Shown: positions 8,017 to 16,901 of the stretch, in pieces
How the letters are laid out: each line of letters begins with the position of its first letter
Position numbering within the stretch: position 1 is the stretch's first letter
Assembly (NCBI RefSeq): GCF_014534685.1
Contig: NZ_JACVVX010000001.1
Location: 698,501-762,500 of the forward strand
Source: Oryzicola mucosus
Lineage (GTDB): Bacteria; Pseudomonadota; Alphaproteobacteria; Rhizobiales; Rhizobiaceae
DNA: 64,000 bases
Direction of reading: 5' to 3'
The notes under the pieces: model-generated
What the model was told of the DNA's origin: nothing
Seen by the model: only the letters and a program-made list of their open reading frames with translations
Database searches by the model: none
Made by a program: the position numbers and the translations under genes

Positions 8017-8766
8017 TCACACGTGCTGTCCGCCATTGATGTGGATTTCTGCGCCACTGACATAAGACGACTGACCCGAGCAGAGGAAATAGATGATGTC
8101 CGCGACCTCTGCGGTGGAGCCGAGCCGGCGCAGCGGTATTGTCTCAACAATCTTGTCGGTGCCGGGCGACAAAATCGCGGTGTCGATCTCGCCGGGCGCA
8201 ATCGCGTTGACGCGAATGCCATGCGGCCCGAAATCGGCGGCCATTTCGCGCGTCAGCGAGCCAAGCGCTGCCTTGGAGGTCGCGTAAGCCGTACCGGCAA
8301 AAGGATGCACTCGCGTTCCGGCGATGGAGGTCACGTTGACGATCGATCCCCGCGCCGCTGCCAGTTCCTTGAAAAGACCCCGCGCCAGCATGATCGGGGC
8401 GAAGAAATTGACCTGGAAGACATCGCGCCAGACATGCATCGGCGTGTCGAAGGAGTTCATCCGTCCGCCCTCAGGCAGCTTGGGCGAGATGCCGGCATTG
8501 TTGACCAGCGCCTGCAACTGTCCACCCTCCGCCTCGATGCGGTGACGTATTTCAGAAACGGCAAGGCCGACATCTTCGGGGTCGGCAAGATCGACCTTGA
8601 TGTGGTCCTCCGGCCCTGCCGGCCATGGGCAGTTTTCGGCAAAGGCCTGCCGCGAGCAGGTAATGACACGCCAACCTTCGCGCGAAAAGCGCTTGACCGT
8701 GGCGTGACCGATGCCGCGGCTGGCGCCGGTGAGCACGATGGTCTTCCTGCCGTCCGACTGACTCAT
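8017..8766 (-). CDS. Short-chain dehydrogenase/reductase (SDR)
   Basis: A 249-residue classical SDR. The NAD(P)-binding TGASRGIG is near residue 13, NNAG is in the middle, and the catalytic triad is present as the Ser in VTSIAGT and the Tyr and Lys in YATSK. The C-terminal region includes VNAIAPGEIDT and ends INGGQHV. The ATG at 8766 has GCAGGA upstream and removes a non-conserved 28-residue extension of the longer frame. The substrate cannot be told from sequence. It stands alone on the minus strand downstream of the penicillin-binding protein gene. Confidence 0.88.
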   Translation of the reverse strand: MSQSDGRKTIVLTGASRGIGHATVKRFSREGWRVITCSRQAFAENCPWPAGPEDHIKVDLADPEDVGLAVSEIRHRIEAEGGQLQALVNNAGISPKLPEGGRMNSFDTPMHVWRDVFQVNFFAPIMLARGLFKELAAARGSIVNVTSIAGTRVHPFAGTAYATSKAALGSLTREMAADFGPHGIRVNAIAPGEIDTAILSPGTDKIVETIPLRRLGSTAEVADIIYFLCSGQSSYVSGAEIHINGGQHV

Positions 8767-8855
8767 GATCCTGCCTCGCTGATATTTCAGAGCATGTAGC
8801 GGATCATGTTTCGGATTGGTAGCGGCGCGGTGACGCGGGCAGGCGGGCAAGCCGC

Positions 8856-11087
8856 CTATCGGTTGCCCAGAATGACGTCGAGGATCGACGTTTCGCTGCG
8901 CTGCGCCGGTCCGCCGACATCGGCTTTCGGCACCGGCCGGATCGAAGATGTGGCTCCCGCTTCGACGCCAAACCCGTCGCCGGGGCCGATGGGTTGGCTC
9001 GGGCGTGGCTGTGCGCCAACTGGAACCGTGGGAGCCTGGGGTGCGGACGGGAACAGGTTCTCTCCGGGAGCCGCCTGCTCGACGGCAATTTCCTGCGCCG
9101 GTGTTGGCGACCAGCGGCCAGGAAGGGCGGCAATCGGCACGCCGTCATGCGCGGCGACCATGAACTCGTGCCAGGCCGAGGCCGGAAGTGCACCGCCGGT
9201 GACCTTGTTCATCGGCTTGCCGTCATCATTGCCGAACCAGACGCCGGTGGTCAGATTGGCGGTGTAGCCGACGAACCAGGCGTCTCGCGAATTCTGGCTG
9301 GTGCCGGTCTTGCCGGCGGCCGGCCAGGCGAAATCGGCCTTGCGCGCCGTGCCTTCCTTGATCGTCGCGCTCATCATCGCATTCATCATGCCGACTGTTT
9401 CGGAACTGACGACGCGCGGCGTGTTGCCCCCGGTGTATTCGTACAGCACCTTGCCCCCTGTGGTGGTCACGCGCTGAACGAAGTGGATCTGCGGTTTGTA
9501 GCCGCCATTGGCGAAGGGCACATAGGCGGCTGTCAGTTCGAGCGGCGTCACCTCGGAGGTTCCGAGCGAGATCGAGACGTTGGATTGCAGGCTGGATTCG
9601 ATCCCCATGCGGTGCGCCGCCTCGATCACCGCATTTGGGCCGACTTCCATGGTCAGCTGGGCCGCGACCGAATTGAGTGACTTGGCAAGGGCCGTCGCCA
9701 GCGTCACCTGGCCGTAATATTTGCCGCCGTAATTTTCCGGCGTCCATTTTCCGATCTTGATCGGCGCGTCGTTGCGCAGGCTGTCGGGTGTGCGTCCCGC
9801 TTCGAGCGCGGCCAGATAGACGAAAGGCTTGAAGGCCGAACCCGGCTGCCGCCGCGCTTCCGAGGCGCGGTCGAACTGGCTGTTGGCATAATCGTAGCCG
9901 CCGACCATGGCGCGCACCGCGCCCGAATTGTCGATGGAGACGAGCGCGCCCTGCGACACCGAGAGTTTCTTGCCGTTCTCGTCGATCAGGCGGCGGATAG
10001 ATTTCTCCGCCTGCCGCTGCAGATTGAGATCGACGGTGGCGTCGACAATGATGTCGTTGCGGACGTCGCCGATCAGCGCCGGCAGTTCCTCCATGATGCG
10101 GTCGGCGACATAATTCTCCGAACCGTTCCAATAGGACGGCGCCCGGTTGGCCGGGGCGCTCATCGCGGTCGTCAGTTCCTTGTCGCCGATCATGCCCTCG
10201 TTGCGCATCGCGCCCAGAACGAGCTGGGCACGGCTTTCGGCGGCCTGCGGATCGCGCGCCGGAGACAGCCGGGACGGCGCTTTCAGAAGCCCCGCGAGCA
10301 GCGCCGCCTCCGCCAAGGTCACATCGCGCGCGGATTTTCCGAAATAGCGCCGCGAGGCGGCCTCGACGCCATAGGCACCGGATCCGAAATAGACCCGGTT
10401 CAAATACATCTCGAGGATCTGGTCTTTGGTGTGCTTATGCTCCAGCCAAAAGGCCAGCAGCACCTCCTGCACCTTGCGCTCCAGCGTGCGGTCGGGGGTC
10501 AGGAACAGGTTCTTGGCGAGCTGCTGGGTCAGCGTCGACCCACCCTGGCTGAAACGGCCGGTGACCACGTTTTCCGCCATGGCGCGGGCAAGGCCGATCG
10601 GATCGACGCCGAAATGCCCATAGAAGCGCCGATCCTCGATGGCCATGACGGCTTGCGGGATATAGGGCGACATCTCGTGCAGCCCGACGGCCTCGCCGCC
10701 GGTCATGCCGCGATTGGCGAGCAGGTCGCCATCGACGGAGACGATCTTGATGTTGGGCGAGCGGTCGGGAATCGACCAGGTCGTGGCGCTCGGCATCTGA
10801 GCGCCGTAATAGACGACGAGACCTGCGCCTGCGATACCGGCCCATATGGCAAGCACGAAGCACCAATAGAACAGCTTGCCGAAAATGCCGAACGTGCCGC
10901 GCCGCTTGCGGCTTCTCTGCGCCGGCTGGCGACGGCCGCCGCCGGGCGACTTGCGCTTGGTGGAAGACTTTCGGCTGTTTGTGGGCACGACGCGATCCTC
11001 TTCACCCACGGACAAATCGTCGGACCCGCGCCCGCGCGCCGGTCCGCCAAAACTTGGCTCGATCCGTTTGTCGTTTCGCCTTGCCAT
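8856..11087 (-). CDS. Class A penicillin-binding protein (PBP1A family)
   Basis: A 743-residue bifunctional peptidoglycan synthase. Residues 1-66 are a very basic, disordered cytoplasmic tail, and one membrane anchor follows at about 67-95. The GT51 glycosyltransferase shows the catalytic Glu in EDRRFYGHFGVD (residue 151) and GGSTLTQQLAKNLF. The transpeptidase shows the active-site Ser417 in SAFK, then SLN and KTGTSQ. The C-terminal ~70 residues are Pro/Ala-rich and probably flexible. It polymerises and cross-links cell-wall glycan at the inner membrane. GGGAG precedes the ATG. It is a single gene. Confidence 0.93.
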   Translation of the reverse strand: MARRNDKRIEPSFGGPARGRGSDDLSVGEEDRVVPTNSRKSSTKRKSPGGGRRQPAQRSRKRRGTFGIFGKLFYWCFVLAIWAGIAGAGLVVYYGAQMPSATTWSIPDRSPNIKIVSVDGDLLANRGMTGGEAVGLHEMSPYIPQAVMAIEDRRFYGHFGVDPIGLARAMAENVVTGRFSQGGSTLTQQLAKNLFLTPDRTLERKVQEVLLAFWLEHKHTKDQILEMYLNRVYFGSGAYGVEAASRRYFGKSARDVTLAEAALLAGLLKAPSRLSPARDPQAAESRAQLVLGAMRNEGMIGDKELTTAMSAPANRAPSYWNGSENYVADRIMEELPALIGDVRNDIIVDATVDLNLQRQAEKSIRRLIDENGKKLSVSQGALVSIDNSGAVRAMVGGYDYANSQFDRASEARRQPGSAFKPFVYLAALEAGRTPDSLRNDAPIKIGKWTPENYGGKYYGQVTLATALAKSLNSVAAQLTMEVGPNAVIEAAHRMGIESSLQSNVSISLGTSEVTPLELTAAYVPFANGGYKPQIHFVQRVTTTGGKVLYEYTGGNTPRVVSSETVGMMNAMMSATIKEGTARKADFAWPAAGKTGTSQNSRDAWFVGYTANLTTGVWFGNDDGKPMNKVTGGALPASAWHEFMVAAHDGVPIAALPGRWSPTPAQEIAVEQAAPGENLFPSAPQAPTVPVGAQPRPSQPIGPGDGFGVEAGATSSIRPVPKADVGGPAQRSETSILDVILGNR

Positions 11088-11311
11088 GCACTCCCGCGGC
11101 CCAATGAGGTCTCTGGCTGAGCTGAAGGCTAAATGCGGCGATTTAAGGGGGCGTTAAAGCCATTTTAAAAAATGTTTAAGGTTAACAGTGACTTATCGTA
11201 AATACGCTACCGCTCTGTTCCAGAGGGGATGCCAGGGCGCCGGCGCTCCATCGCGGACGGTATCATAGGACCGGCAATCGTGGTCGCCATGTCTGTCCTG
11301 TCGTCAAGCAA

Positions 11312-11344
11312 AAAGCCCGCGCCATTACTGAAGGCGCGGGCTTT
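11312..11344 (-). terminator. Rho-independent terminator of the RTX protease gene
   Basis: A perfect 12-bp stem (AAAGCCCGCGCC / GGCGCGGGCTTT) with a nine-base loop. On the minus strand it is followed by a T-run and lies 14 nt past the protease stop. The plus-strand side is also T-rich, so it may work in both directions. Confidence 0.85.
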
Positions 11345-11357
11345 GTTTTGTTCAGTC

Positions 11358-14300
11358 TTACACAACCAAGAAGTCCTGGTAGCCAATCGCGGCCTTGTTC
11401 GAAAGGATGGCGAACAGCACAGGATCGTAGGTCGTGCCGTTGCCGTCGCGGTCGAAATAGAGCTCGCCGGTGTCAGTCTCATAAATAATGCGGTCCGAAG
11501 CGTCTCCTGCCAGTCCGGTGGTGTTGGCTCGGAATGCAGGCGATGCCAACGCGCCGTCCGTCAACCCGAGGAAGACGGCATTGTCGAGGCGGATGCTGTC
11601 ATCGGGTGCATAGAAATCGGTGATGGTATCGACATTGGTCGCGCCGAGGGCTTGGTCGAACACGAATGTATCCGCGCCGCCTTTGCCCAAAAGCGTATCG
11701 CTGCCGGCCATGCCATTCAGGATATTGTTGCCGTTGTTGCCGTCGAGCACATTGTTCAGCTTGTTGCCGGTGGCATTGATGTTGCCGGTTCCCACGAGGT
11801 CGAGCGTTTCGACATAACGGCCAGCGAGCGAGTAGCTGACGGTCGAAATGATCTTATCGTTGCCTTCCCCGGAAGCTTCGACGACATTGTCGCCGGCATT
11901 GTCGACATAATAGGTATCGTTGCCGCTATGGCCGACTATTTTGTCGGCGCCCGCCTTGCCGTCCAATACGTTGTTACCCGATGTGCCGTCGATCAGGTTA
12001 GCCTGGGCATTTCCGGTTCCGTTGATGTTGGCGCCGGAAAGATCGAGCGTCTCGATGAAGGCCGACAGAGTATAGCTGACCGTAGCGATCACCTTGTCGC
12101 TGCCCTGGCCATTGGCCTCCGTCACCACATCGCCGGCATTGTCGACGTAATAGGTATCGTTGCCGTCCTTTCCGATCATGGTGTCCGGGCCAGCCTTGCC
12201 ATCAAGCACGTTGTTGCCGTTGTTGCCGTCGAGCACATTGTTCAGCTTGTTGCCGGTGGCGTTGATGTTGCCCGTACCGACGAGATCGAGCGTTTCTACA
12301 TAACGGCCGGCAAGGCTGTAGCTGACGGATGCGATGATCTTGTCGTTGCCTTCGCCGTCGTCCTCCACGACATTGTCGCTGGCATTGTCGACATAGTAGG
12401 TATCGTTGCCGGTATGGCCGACCATCTTGTCGGCGCCCGCCTTGCCGTCCAGGACGTTGTTACCGGCGGTACCGTCGATCACATTGGCATAGGCATTGCC
12501 AGTGCCGTTGATGTTGCCGCCGGACAGATCCAGGTTCTCGACCTCAAGACCCGCGAGCGAGTAACTGATCTTGGCGATGACTTGATCCGTGCCTTCACCG
12601 AAATACTCCACCACCAGATCGGCAGCATTGTCGACCACATAGATGTCGTTACCCGCCCCGCCGCGCATCGTGTCGATGTCGGCACCACCGTCCAGCCTGT
12701 CGTTGTTGGTGCCGCCGTCGAGCGTATCGGCGCCTGCGCCGCCATACAGCTTGTCGGCTCCGCGCATGCCATAGAGCATGTTGGCGCTGGTATTGCCGTA
12801 GATCGAATCTCCTGCATCGCCGCCGATGGCATTCTCGATGTTGGTGAAAGTCGCCGCCTGGCCCGCAATAGAGCCCGTGACGCCGTCGAGCCGTATGATC
12901 GAGGCAGTGGTCACAGCAGAAGCATTGACCGTATCGCCGCCGCCGTTGCTGTCCACTACGGCCGTGTTGTGGTTGCTCACCCCAGCATATTGGGCGTATT
13001 CATCGGTGTAAATGTAGCGATCGCTCAGACTGAAGTCGGCATGCACGCGGAGAACGATATCCGACACTGTAAGTACATCGCTGCCCAAATCGTCTACGAC
13101 GCGCACCGTCCAGGTTCCAGCGGCGCGCTCTCCACGGAAGGCCTGGCTCTCGAAAGTCCAGGTTCCATTGTAGTCACTCGAACCGGCAACGTCCCTGATC
13201 AGTTCGCTAACCGTACCGTCAGGGGAAACGAGGTAAATCTCCATATCGGCGGTGAACGTGGTAGAGAAGGTCATCTCCACAGTGACCCGTTCGACGATAT
13301 CGTCGTAGTTGACGGTTCCAGAGAAGCTCAGGCCCGTCGTGTTGCCATCCGGTATAACGGTCGCGGTGTCCAAAATATGAACTTGGCTGGTCCACTGGGT
13401 CGAGGTTGTCTGAGGCACGCCACCCGCGAGCAACCAAGTCTCTGCCATGCGCACGGCGGCATGAGCATCGACCAGACCATAGCCATAGTCGTTGCTGAAA
13501 TGCTGGCCGCCGCCATTCCATGTGGTGGCCCCATTCCAGCCCCAGGCATACCGTTCGGACCCGGCGATCCCGGCGCCCATCTCGCTGCCGACCTGCCGTG
13601 CGGATACACCCAGAATGGTCTGCACGTCACGCCAGCCAAGCCCCGCATTGGCGTCGAGCATCAGCGACACGACACCGCTGACCATGGGTGCGGCGGAAGA
13701 CGTTCCGTTGAAGGTCGAGGTGAAATCCGTAGTGCTGTAGCCGTCCGCGCCGACACGATCGGTGGTCACCACCTGGCCAGGCGTGCCGAAGCCGGACACC
13801 AACACCGCTGCGCCATAGCTTGAATAGGACGAGACGAAACCGTTTTGATCGACAGCGGCCACGACAACCTGCCGTGTGTCGTTCGTCCAGTCGTCGGCAT
13901 TGACGTCATAATCGTCTGTGCGCGAATTGCCTGCCGACTTGACGATTATGGAACCAAGGCCGCCGCGGCCGGCGTTCACGGCGGTACCGATGGAAGTCTC
14001 GATCTCGTCGAATCTTGCGGCATCGTAGCCGAACCCAAACTCGCTATTAACGTCGTTGGCAATGCCTTGGCTGATGTTGATAACGTCGCCTTGAGCACTT
14101 ATTGCTGCGGTGCCTATCGCGTCCCGGATGTCTTGAAGCCATTCGTCCGAGATGAAACGGTACACGCGATAGCCGACAAGCTGGGTATGAAAGGCGACGC
14201 CAACAGAGCCGGCGCCGTTGGCGGCAGCACCAATGATGCCCGCAACGGCGGTTCCGTGCCAATCACTGGCTGGATCTCCATAGGCATCATCTGTGTGGGT

Positions 14301-14519
14301 GACGTATTCATAGTCCAGGCCAGTATGGTAATTTGGCGCCAGATCCGAATGAAGATAATCGATACCATCGTCTATCACGACCACCCGTGTGCCCCAACCG
14401 GTATAGGCCTCGCCTTCCGTTGGGTTCCAGACCGACATGACGTTCAAATCATATAAGCCTGAAACAGTCTGATTGAGATGCCATTGTTGTGCGAGCAAAG
14501 GGTCGGTTGGCGTCGGCAT
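11358..14519 (-). CDS. Secreted subtilisin-like serine protease with P-domain and RTX-type repeats
   Basis: A 1053-residue modular exoprotease. The S8 peptidase domain (about 10-370) has the triad Asp50 (VVVIDDGID), His88 (DWHGTAVAG) and Ser274 (FNGTSSAAPM). A proprotein-convertase P-domain follows (about 395-500). After a linker come nonapeptide-like GGAGADTLDGG blocks (about 590-620), four ~81-residue repeats (623-947) and a C-terminal region containing ADTFVFD. There is no Sec signal peptide, and the Gly/Asp-rich calcium-binding C-terminus points to type I secretion. No ABC exporter or membrane-fusion gene is nearby. The ATG at 14519 has GGAGAAG upstream; the in-frame TTG at 14531 is rejected. 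It may be controlled by the neighbouring LuxR-type regulator. Confidence 0.92.
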   Translation of the reverse strand: MPTPTDPLLAQQWHLNQTVSGLYDLNVMSVWNPTEGEAYTGWGTRVVVIDDGIDYLHSDLAPNYHTGLDYEYVTHTDDAYGDPASDWHGTAVAGIIGAAANGAGSVGVAFHTQLVGYRVYRFISDEWLQDIRDAIGTAAISAQGDVINISQGIANDVNSEFGFGYDAARFDEIETSIGTAVNAGRGGLGSIIVKSAGNSRTDDYDVNADDWTNDTRQVVVAAVDQNGFVSSYSSYGAAVLVSGFGTPGQVVTTDRVGADGYSTTDFTSTFNGTSSAAPMVSGVVSLMLDANAGLGWRDVQTILGVSARQVGSEMGAGIAGSERYAWGWNGATTWNGGGQHFSNDYGYGLVDAHAAVRMAETWLLAGGVPQTTSTQWTSQVHILDTATVIPDGNTTGLSFSGTVNYDDIVERVTVEMTFSTTFTADMEIYLVSPDGTVSELIRDVAGSSDYNGTWTFESQAFRGERAAGTWTVRVVDDLGSDVLTVSDIVLRVHADFSLSDRYIYTDEYAQYAGVSNHNTAVVDSNGGGDTVNASAVTTASIIRLDGVTGSIAGQAATFTNIENAIGGDAGDSIYGNTSANMLYGMRGADKLYGGAGADTLDGGTNNDRLDGGADIDTMRGGAGNDIYVVDNAADLVVEYFGEGTDQVIAKISYSLAGLEVENLDLSGGNINGTGNAYANVIDGTAGNNVLDGKAGADKMVGHTGNDTYYVDNASDNVVEDDGEGNDKIIASVSYSLAGRYVETLDLVGTGNINATGNKLNNVLDGNNGNNVLDGKAGPDTMIGKDGNDTYYVDNAGDVVTEANGQGSDKVIATVSYTLSAFIETLDLSGANINGTGNAQANLIDGTSGNNVLDGKAGADKIVGHSGNDTYYVDNAGDNVVEASGEGNDKIISTVSYSLAGRYVETLDLVGTGNINATGNKLNNVLDGNNGNNILNGMAGSDTLLGKGGADTFVFDQALGATNVDTITDFYAPDDSIRLDNAVFLGLTDGALASPAFRANTTGLAGDASDRIIYETDTGELYFDRDGNGTTYDPVLFAILSNKAAIGYQDFLVV
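11679..12653 (-). repeat. Four ~81-codon tandem repeats in the protease gene, arranged ABAB
   Basis: Each unit begins GND-x-Y-x-VDNA and contains YSLA/TLSA, a LDL-x-G block, INGTGN or INATGN, and NNVLDGKAG. Units 2 and 4 share RYVETLDLVGTGN; units 1 and 3 share LDLSG and INGTGNA and end in VGH. The repeat is therefore a duplicated pair. At DNA level the copies near 11731 and 12217 are offset by 486 nt (162 codons) with near identity. Confidence 0.85.
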
Positions 14520-14562
14520 TGACTTCTCCAATCGTTATTGAGCATCTTGAGAGGCTCAAGCG

Positions 14563-14970
14563 TTACTTCTGCAATTTCTGCTGTTCCTCGACCACCAGCG
14601 CCTGCCCCCGACAGCGGGTCGACACGGCGTAGTGTCCGGACACGCGGATCCGGTCGCCAATGGCGATATCGCTGCTAACCCCGATGACAGAATGAAGCTG
14701 CCCGTCGTCGCCGCGGATTTGAGGGCAGTCGACGGCGTTGCCGCGAGACACATAAACGCCCGTTATTTCGGTCGAATTCATTGCGGGCGAAACCTTTCGG
14801 ACCATTTTCGCAGACTGCTGGTAGGCGGGCGCTATCGACCCCGCCGAAGAAGGCGCGAAGGCCGCGCACAGAAAAATCGACTGAATCGCAAAGATCATCG
14901 TCAAGCGCCTGGCTGACACTTGAGCCCAATCCGTTCGCCGAGAGAGTGACGGACGAGACAGCACGGTCAT
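14563..14970 (-). CDS. Small secreted protein, DUF5818-like OB-fold
   Basis: A 135-residue protein. A basic N-terminus is followed by a hydrophobic core (MIFAIQSIFLCAAFAPSSAG), which reads as a Sec signal peptide with a rather long n-region. The mature part, ITGVYVSRGNAVDCPQIRGD ... IGDRIRVSGHYA ... CRGQALVVEE, resembles DUF5818 domains: a small beta barrel with two Cys that could form a disulfide in the periplasm. GGAAGGA lies just before the ATG at 14970, which decides the start; ATG 14898 inside the signal region is an alternative. It sits between the protease and the LuxR gene, suggesting a linked role. Function is unknown. Confidence 0.65.
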   Translation of the reverse strand: MTVLSRPSLSRRTDWAQVSARRLTMIFAIQSIFLCAAFAPSSAGSIAPAYQQSAKMVRKVSPAMNSTEITGVYVSRGNAVDCPQIRGDDGQLHSVIGVSSDIAIGDRIRVSGHYAVSTRCRGQALVVEEQQKLQK

Positions 14971-15189
14971 GGTCCTTCCGAAATGATCCCACCAATTGCC
15001 AGGCATCATTCGGCTACAAGATTGACTGGTTCCCATGATGGATTACTCTTGCAATGTTTCATGAATATGCCGCACCTCCTGAGTGAGTAGAGTGATCCGC
15101 CAAAAGGCTTAGCTTGTCGCCCGATGTTGATGCGGCCCGAGTTTCAGACGCCGGCTTAGGAAATCTTCAAATTCTTCCAGCGGGCTTAA

Positions 15190-15214
15190 GTTTACCTGAC
15201 CGAAAATTGTAAAC
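15190..15214. promoter_or_regulatory. Candidate operator upstream of the LuxR-type gene
   Basis: GTTTAC and GTAAAC form a perfect inverted repeat with a 13-base spacer, ending 22 nt before the start codon of the LuxR-type regulator. It lies in the AT-richer divergent gap with the DUF5818-like gene, so it could serve autoregulation or control of both genes. The evidence is symmetry and position only. Confidence 0.35.
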
Positions 15215-15236
15215 CCTGATGGAATTCTGAACGGAT

Positions 15237-16346
15237 ATGTCAGAAGATCTTGTCGAACGCATTTATGAAGCCGCCTTCATTCCAGAGCATTGGCCGGATG
15301 TACTGCAGACACTAAGCGAGCTCTCAAACTCGGCAGCCGGCGGCGTCGGTATTATCGATAATCCCAAAACCCCGAAATTCGCAGCCACGAAGCTGATCGA
15401 ACCCGTGCTTGAAGCGATCACGAGCGAAAATGCCTGGCCAGAATGCGATATTCTGAGACAGATGATGACGCAAATTCCCCCGGCCACCTTCGTCTACGAT
15501 GCCGACTATTTCCCAAAAGAAATTCTGGATGGAAACCGTGTGCGCACCGACAGGACCCGGGTCATGGGGATCGGCGGGCAGGTCGGCACTTTTATCACCT
15601 TCCCGACCGGTGAAGTTGTGCTTTTCGCCATGGAACGCTGGCTGGCTCACGACCGACCCTCACCGAATGAGCTTGTCGCACTCAACGCTGTAAGGCCGCA
15701 TCTGGCCCGCTCGGGCGTTATTGCCGCGCGCTTGCGACTGGAACGGGCCCAGACGATGACCTCTACCTTACAAAGGCTTGGCCTGCCGGCTGCCGTATTG
15801 AGCAGTTCCGGCCGCGTGCTGGCGACCAATGAGAGCCTGGACGCGCTCGACGATGTCTTTTTGCCCGCCGCCTTTGGCAAACTGTTCATCGCCGATGCCA
15901 CAGCCAATCGGCTCGTGCAGGAGGCGATCTCCGCTGATGCAAGCGGGTCGTTCTTGTCGTTACGCTCGATACCGGTACGCGGCAACGGTCCCGTACCGCG
16001 CTGCGTGGTCCATGTGCTGCCGGTTCGGAGATCGGCGCATGACGTCTTTTCCAATGGGGATCATCTGGTCGTCGCAGCCGTTCCGAGACATCCGGGGCCT
16101 GCTCCGTCAGCCGATCTGATCGGAGCGCTGTTTGATCTCGCGCCTGCCGAGGCGCGGCTCGCGATTGCTATTTGCAGCGGGAAAACTTTACAGCAATCCT
16201 GCGCCGACGCAGGCATCAGCTACAGTTCGGGAAGAACCTATCTGGAGCGGATTTTTCAGAAGACAGGCGTTCATCGTCAGAGTGAACTCGTCGCCCTGGT
16301 AAGCACAGCAGCACCTTTGTCTGCGGACATCGCCAGCGACGCATAG
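15237..16346 (+). CDS. LuxR-family transcriptional regulator (C-terminal HTH)
   Basis: A 369-residue protein with a long N-terminal sensor region of unknown ligand and a C-terminal LuxR-type helix-turn-helix (about 290-355). The HTH reads LAPAEARLAIAICSGKTLQQ, then ISYSSGRTYLERIFQKTGVH and RQSELVALV. No acyl-homoserine-lactone-binding domain (W-x3-Y...) or receiver domain is seen. A central PAS-like stretch (LPAAVLSSSGRVLATNE, about 182-198) is possible. It faces the DUF5818-like gene and lies near the RTX protease, making both plausible targets. The region 15037-15236 between them is non-coding. Confidence 0.85.
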   Translation: MSEDLVERIYEAAFIPEHWPDVLQTLSELSNSAAGGVGIIDNPKTPKFAATKLIEPVLEAITSENAWPECDILRQMMTQIPPATFVYDADYFPKEILDGNRVRTDRTRVMGIGGQVGTFITFPTGEVVLFAMERWLAHDRPSPNELVALNAVRPHLARSGVIAARLRLERAQTMTSTLQRLGLPAAVLSSSGRVLATNESLDALDDVFLPAAFGKLFIADATANRLVQEAISADASGSFLSLRSIPVRGNGPVPRCVVHVLPVRRSAHDVFSNGDHLVVAAVPRHPGPAPSADLIGALFDLAPAEARLAIAICSGKTLQQSCADAGISYSSGRTYLERIFQKTGVHRQSELVALVSTAAPLSADIASDA

Positions 16347-16445
16347 TGGCGTAGGCAAGCTCTCGAAAGGTAAATTTATCACAAGACCTTTGTTGGCGAA
16401 TGAGCGTGGGCCTTCAGCCTTATGAGCATGACATGGAACAACGGT

Positions 16446-16547
16446 CTACTTCTTGGACAGATTGATGTCCCAACTCGCCCAGATCAAGAACACCATAATG
16501 GTTAGGATGAAAGCGTCGAACACTCCGAAATGAGTCAGCATAAACAT
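16446..16547 (-). CDS. 33-residue single-pass membrane micro-protein
   Basis: A micro-ORF with a strong ribosome-binding site, GGAGGAGATAGACC, directly before its ATG. The peptide starts MFMLTHFGVFDAFILTIMVF, continues LIWASWDI and ends NLSKK: one central transmembrane helix with a short positively charged C-terminal tail. It is not CydX or KdpF as I know them. A sigma EcfG-like promoter (GGAAC-N17-CATT) lies about 40-65 nt upstream of the start. It is next to two other tiny stress/envelope genes on the same strand. Function is unknown. Confidence 0.6.
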   Translation of the reverse strand: MFMLTHFGVFDAFILTIMVFLIWASWDINLSKK

Positions 16548-16587
16548 GGTCTATCTCCTCCGCAGGCCTCCAGTCCCGCACAAAGAC

Positions 16588-16613
16588 AATGCTGCGCGAG
16601 GTGGGATGGTTCC
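16588..16613 (-). promoter_or_regulatory. Possible sigma EcfG-like promoter (one mismatch)
   Basis: On the minus strand GGAAC (16613-16609), 17 nt, then CATT (16591-16588). The consensus second element is CGTT, so one base differs. It is positioned to drive the 33-residue membrane protein and lies close to a perfect EcfG site for the DUF883-like gene. Confidence 0.4.
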
Positions 16614-16658
16614 ATGAAAGGAGTTGAGGGTAAGGCGTGGTCTACGACCGACTGTTAG

Positions 16659-16880
16659 TTATTCGTCCGACTCGAGCTCTTCGCCCGGCTCTGGCAGCCA
16701 GGAGTGCGGCTCGATGCGCTTCTGGGTGTCGCTGTCGACATAAGCCCACCAGCCGGTGCCGTTGTCGTCCGAACGAAACTGGGCGAGGGATTCGTTTTCG
16801 ACTCCATCGCCACTGGTCCAGCGCACGGTGACCTTGGATCCGTCACGCGGCGCGCCGGAAATGGGTCTTGGACCTGCCAT
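16659..16880 (-). CDS. Small conserved hypothetical protein, 73 residues
   Basis: An acidic soluble protein that starts MAGPRPISGAPRDGSKVTVR and contains DGVENESLAQFRSDD, a WWAYVDSDTQKRIEP block and an acidic EPGEELESDE tail. The PxSxAPRDG start and WW core look like a family of small rhizobial hypotheticals; I know of no assigned function. GGAGG seven bases upstream of ATG 16880 decides the start over the TTG at 16895. It lies 21 nt after the DUF883-like gene on the same strand, so the two are probably co-transcribed from the EcfG promoter at 17246-17270. Confidence 0.7.
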   Translation of the reverse strand: MAGPRPISGAPRDGSKVTVRWTSGDGVENESLAQFRSDDNGTGWWAYVDSDTQKRIEPHSWLPEPGEELESDE

Positions 16881-16901
16881 GGACGCCTCCGTCAAGACGA
16901 C

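Noticed and set aside
11679-12653. Regularly spaced repeats that could suggest a CRISPR or satellite array
   Set aside because: The units are in-frame 81-codon protein repeats with no constant-length spacers.
11229-13823. Open frame of 864 codons on the plus strand opposite the RTX protease
   Set aside because: It is the antisense shadow of the Asp/Gly-rich repeats; the minus frame has the full catalytic triad, P-domain and terminator.
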